Shown: positions 59,700 to 64,000 of the stretch, one piece after another
How positions within the stretch are numbered: the first letter of the stretch is position 1
How the letters are laid out: each line of letters starts with the position of its first letter
Source of the DNA: Pinus tabuliformis
Lineage: Eukaryota > Streptophyta > Pinopsida > Pinales > Pinaceae
Reading direction: 5' to 3'
DNA length: 64,000 nucleotides
NCBI GenBank assembly: GCA_031772625.1
Contig: CM062813.1
Span: 692,488,420-692,552,419 of the forward strand
Position numbers and translations under genes: made by a program
The notes under the pieces: generated by a model
What the model saw: the letters and a program-made list of their open reading frames with translations, nothing else
Database searches by the model: none
What the model was told of the DNA's origin: nothing

Positions 59700-62600
59700 T
59701 TACACCACTAGAAACGTGCCAGCAACCACGATTGGAAAAACACTAACGCGAGTCTCCACTGTAACACAAACCCTATGGTACATGCGACCAGCATTAACGC
59801 GGAGTTCTGTACTATCATCGAAATCCTGTCGCCAATGGCAGATCTCACATTCGTGGCATCAGGAGCCAAACGAGCGGCAACTTGGCTGCTGTTGTTCTCT
59901 TCCCGATCAAACCAACTGACCTCATTGCGAAGAATCGCTGACAGACAGAAGGATTAGGGTTGTCATCAATCAGATTCATACTTCAAAAATTATAAAAACC
60001 AGTACTGAAATTTTTTCACGGAAACCGTTTTGTTCACCTTCGAGCATTGTCTGTCGGACCCGCTTGGTCAGATTCTCGCCAACGATTTCCCAGAAGGAAT
60101 GCTGCACCGTATTGAAAACGAGGGCGCCGAACGATATCCCTATCAGAACAAAGCAGTATTTCTTGATTTCATTTTTTATGTATAATGGATCAGGGTTGTA
60201 ATAGATGCTCAGCACGGCACTCAGGATGTAAGCGAAAAGTGCGCTTATGGAACCGCAGACCATGGACCCTACGGATCCTAGTAGGGCATAGGCCCATTCT
60301 GGGGCATTCATCTTGACTAGTCTCCAGAATGACCCTGCCTGCTCTATGAAGGGTACTTTTTCTGTTTTGTGTGCTGAGTTGACATCGACAGATGTGCTGA
60401 CGGAAGTTGAGAAGTCTGAAAGCCTTTTGGAATAGGGAGATCGGCCATAAGAAGAGTTTCTTCCAATTATGGGCGAGCTCACAGAATTCCTTGGGTTGGA
60501 GGGCCTGGAAATGGGCAAACAAACAAAAAAATCAAAACGAGAATACAAATCTATGTTCATTCTATTTCCCCTTTCTTCCCGGGATCATTCAAACTGATAA
60601 ATACTGAGAATTTATGGAAGGTACAAAACAAGTTTCCTTTTATCTTGGTGATGAATGAGTGGGTCATTCAGAATGTGACAAAATGTAAAAATCCATAAAC
60701 TTCTACAGAGTAAAATCTGAAGTACCAATAAACACTATAAGGGTTAATGGGAGGAGCAAAACAACTACAATTTAAGAGAAAGGATTTATCTCTGGACCGA
60801 ACAAAACCATTATAATTTGAGGGAAAAAAATGAAAGGATTGTATGAGAAGGCATCCAAACAGTTTGGTGGAAAATCTTTCACTGTAATAAAACCAGAAAA
60901 ACTTGGCAGCTGCTAAATAATTTTCCAAAGAAAACCCTGAGGATCTATAGACAAACAAAACAATTATAATTTCACAAACTGCTAATCTAAGGACTAAGAA
61001 GAAGCTGAGGATAAGCATTATAATTACAGTTTTACAGAGAAGACCCCAAGGATTTATGGGACTGCAAAAAAATTACAATTTTATAAAGAAGGCGAGAGGA
61101 TTTATGGGAGAAACAAAACAATTCCAATTCTATAGACTTTCAGTGGGAAAACTATTGCATAGGTTAACCACAATGTGCCATTATTGAATTAACATAGTGG
61201 GATAAAACCTTTACCTGGCACTGCTCTTTCTTGCATTGTTACCAAGCTCATGGGCAGTTTCTTGGAGTCTGATCAATGTTGAATAAGCCCCGTCATCCCC
61301 TTTTGAGATAAGGTCATCGTGAGTCCCCATCTCCAAAATGCTCCCCTACTGAACAACTGCCACCAGATCAGCCTTCCTAATGGTTGAGAGACGATGTGCC
61401 ACAACTACTGTTGTTCTTCCTATCATGAACCTGTCAAGGGCTTCCTGAACAAGTTTTTCTGATTCAGAGTCCAGAGCACTGGTTGCTTCATCCAAAAGTA
61501 GTATGGCCGGGTTCTTCAACATCGCTCTGGCTATTGCAATGCGTTGCTTTTGTCCGCCTGATAGTTGGCCACCTCGTTCACCAACCTGGAGTTGCAGACC
61601 CAACTTAGTACAAATCATAACCATGGCTACTATCAACTCTGACATATAGAAAAGGAACAGTGAGATGGAAGAAAAGTGCTATAAACCATAGATATATAGT
61701 TCAACTCCTGGGGATTTGGGTTAGAAAGGGAAGGGAAGGAGACTTGATAGTGGGAGAAGGTATTCCAGGATGACAAGGTAAACATATCAGACTGTTGTTA
61801 TTCACACACACAAGTCATAAAGAGCGACTGGAAGACTGAGCAAGGAAACAAGCATAATCACCAAACAACTAATCAACCATCTCTGCAACAAACAATCAAC
61901 TGACAACTAATCAATCATCTCTGCAACAAAGAATTTTCAGTTATTACAGCTAGCAGCATATACCTGAGTGTCATATCCTTCAGGGAGCTTTGTGATAAAA
62001 GAGTGTGCATTTGCAACTCTGGCTGCTTCCTCCATTTCCACCTGGGTTGCATCCTCTCTTCCCAATAGCATGTTTTCCTTAATGCTTGTTGCAAACAATG
62101 CCGGTTCCTGACTCACAAGCCCTATCTGCTGTCTAAGCCATTTCAACTGCAGAGTTTTGATGATAAACCCATCAAATAGCACTTGACCTTCTTTCACAGA
62201 AATTAAAAAAACAGTACTTTTGAGAAGAAATTCATTAAACTAAAAACCGGAGTTCAGGGCATGAAAATGCCATGTAAAATCATGTATTGGATACCTTCAA
62301 TGGGGTCATAGAAGCGCTCGATCAGAGCAACTACAGTACTCTTTCCCGACCCACTTCGACCAACCATAGCTACAGTTTTTCCTGCGGGAATGTTCAATGA
62401 GAAACGGCTGAGAACGGGTATCTCTGGTCTAGAGGGATATGCAAAACTCACGTTTCGCAGCTGGACATGGCCTGTGACTGCGGGCAGAGTAATTCCATCA
62501 GAGTAGTTTCGATCAATCTTGGGCCTGTGATCAATAGTTCGAAATATATTCACAGCAGCAGATTTTGCCTTTGCAAATGCTGTCATGCTGGGAGTTGCTT

Positions 62601-63833
62601 GCCCCAGTGCTCTGCAACAACAGATTCAAATTGTAAAATCACTTCCTACAAATCAAATTGTGGAGAAACAGGAGAAAACATGCAATTGGGTATACTACAT
62701 ACAATCCACCGATCATGACTGAAAACATAGTAGATATGGCCAATCCTCCATTTGTATCATGGTGCGTCACAAGCCATCCTCCATACCACAGAAGCAGAGC
62801 ATAACAGCAAAATATCACACAATAAGTTGACCCCAGCCCAAATCGGTTTACCAGACCACTCTTATATCCAATCTTCTGAGCCACACTCAGAGACGCAGAA
62901 TACGCTTTCAGCGCTTTCTCCTCGCCTACGAATGAGAAAACCGTGCGAATTTGTGCCAAGGCCTACAAGTTGAATTGAATTAAATTTAGCCCCATTAAAA
63001 ACAATTCAATTCCTCACTAGAAAAGGGAGCTGATTATATCAAACAATTCAGCACCTGTTCTGCAATGTTACCAGCCTCTGCATATGCATCCTGACTCTTG
63101 GAGGAAAGCTTGGTTATCGTTATGGTATGAACGGCTCCAAACAAGGCTATCAATGGCACCACTGCAAGAGTCAGCAGAGCCAACTTCCACACTGTGATGA
63201 ACCCCACCACAAATCCAGCCACAAATGTCACCTGTAATGGATGAAATTGCCTAGCTGCGAACCGAATTACATCAAAGTTAATGAAATTTCCAGAATCTAA
63301 TCTCAAGAGGAGATTTATAAGCAATTTCAAAAGGCCCCAAAGAGAGGAGTAGCAGGGGAATGGAAGGGTGTTCATGAGTTCTTCAAGACCAGTCGTAGAC
63401 TGTACTGATAAAAGGAAAAGGTCAAGCAAACAAGCATACACTAAGTAATCAATTAACCATTAGTAAGACACACCAGTTCATTTTGGCGGTCTCCATTGAC
63501 ATTAATTGAAACCGTTGAGAACATAGAAAAAGATTAACTGATCTTCTCACTCATAGCATCCTGAACAGCCACAATGTCGCTGCCGATGGTATTGATGATG
63601 TCGCCCGTCCGTGCATCAATGTCGAAGTATTCCACACGTTGATTCAGAGTGGCCTCGAGATACTTGATCCGGAGCCTGGTTGACTGCCTCTCCCCTTTAT
63701 TCCACCAGATACGCGGAGATAAGGCCACTAGATAGATTTTTGCTTCGAAAACATTACCAATGTAGGAATTCGGAAAGACGTCTAACGGTCCTCGATGTGA
63801 AAATATCTTCACTTGGGGTGCCATAAACTCCAC
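59700..63833 (-). pseudogene. ABCB1: ABCB1-like auxin/multidrug ABC transporter, truncated
   Basis: Plant ABCB1 proteins are plasma-membrane exporters, known for auxin. Exons on the minus strand: 63710(or 63833)-63539, 63250-63055, 62962-62703, 62611-62295, 62187-61964, 61585-61215, 60504-60038 and 59937 to about 59700, with GT-AG introns. They encode the second half of membrane domain 1, a full first ATPase domain (Walker A GRSGSGKST, Q-loop SQEP, signature LSGGQ, Walker [14 protein letters not shown]-loop AHRLS), the Ser-rich linker (RNSSYGRSPYSKRLSDFSTS) and the start of membrane domain 2. Breaks: TAG at 61346-61348 for expected CAG, one missing base near 63232, and a frame change near 59740. 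The match then stops, with the rest of membrane domain 2 and ATPase domain 2 absent. The 5' exons are not recognised. Confidence 0.85.
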
Positions 63834-64000
63834 GAACTCTCTGAAGCTCGGGCACAGATGTCAAGTGGAGAGTAAAAGTTTTCCGTGTTTTTTTTTATTT
63901 TCCGTTGTTTTTTTCCTGGTTCAGATCAACGGTTGAAAGTGTCTTTATCTGATCGAATGGAGCAAGGTAAAAGTGTTGACAAAGAAGTTGATGCATAAGA
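63834..64000. other. Right edge, nothing recognised
   Basis: Short stretch upstream of the first recognised ABCB1-like exon. No family match to the missing N-terminal exons, and no promoter element I can defend. Confidence 0.4.

Noticed and set aside
59716-59957. Plus-strand ORFs over the last ABCB1-like exon
   Set aside because: They are antisense shadows; the minus strand gives the conserved ABCB1 sequence NEVSWFDREENNSSQVAARL.

Overview
This is nuclear DNA from a land plant, most likely a gymnosperm; a cypress-family-like conifer is my guess, at low confidence. The reasons are an ABCB1-type exon series with plant exon borders, a plant-type L1 LINE (DUF4283/zinc-knuckle ORF1; endonuclease, RT and RNase H in ORF2), Copia elements primed by initiator Met-tRNA, a plant 5S rRNA sequence, and long AT-rich intergenic DNA. 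No complete host gene is present. Host material is limited to five pieces: a Tudor-domain protein cut by the left edge (1-596, minus), a UDP-glucuronate decarboxylase (UXS) cDNA carried inside a Copia element (23190-24110), one ferric-reductase-like first exon (43713-43869, minus), a 5S rRNA-like unit (44089-44208), and a broken ABCB1-like transporter gene (59700-63833, minus).

Layout. From 646 to 48680 the backbone is an AT-rich repeat of roughly 6-7 kb in three direct-orientation copies: A (646-27350), B (27355-37790), C (about 44060-48130), plus a partial copy D (48145-48680). Comparing the copies gives clean empty sites, so the insertions can be dated relative to one another. Copy A carries an 8 kb L1 LINE (4636-17240, 15-bp target duplication). 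That LINE is itself split by a 4.5 kb Copia element with 1193-bp LTRs (12444-16970, duplication CAGTG). Copy A also carries a second Copia element (18223-25941, duplication GTATT) whose interior holds a 56-bp tandem array, the captured UXS cDNA and the RT/RNase H part of pol. Its 5' LTR was later split by a 3775-bp insertion with 9-bp inverted ends and an antisense ORF (18269-22043, duplication GGTTA). Copy B carries a 2.8 kb solo-LTR-like insertion (29521-32329, duplication GTATG) and the 3' end of a jockey-like LINE (33715-34840). Between B and C lies a deleted Copia element on the minus strand with an internal 0.8 kb tandem duplication. Copy C was hit near its left end by a 5S-rRNA-headed SINE-like element (44088-44487, 17-bp target duplication).

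From 48680 to 59700 there are LTR pieces, a minus-strand L1 RT fragment (55950-56710) and AT-rich spacer. The right end holds the ABCB1-like gene with GT-AG introns. It is cut off inside the second membrane domain, carries a stop codon and frameshifts, and lacks its second ATPase domain.

The most unusual items are the 5S-headed SINE, the UXS cDNA capture, and the 3.8 kb insertion with subterminal GCGCTGCGAAA repeats. I found no evidence of an operon, CRISPR array, phage or defence system.
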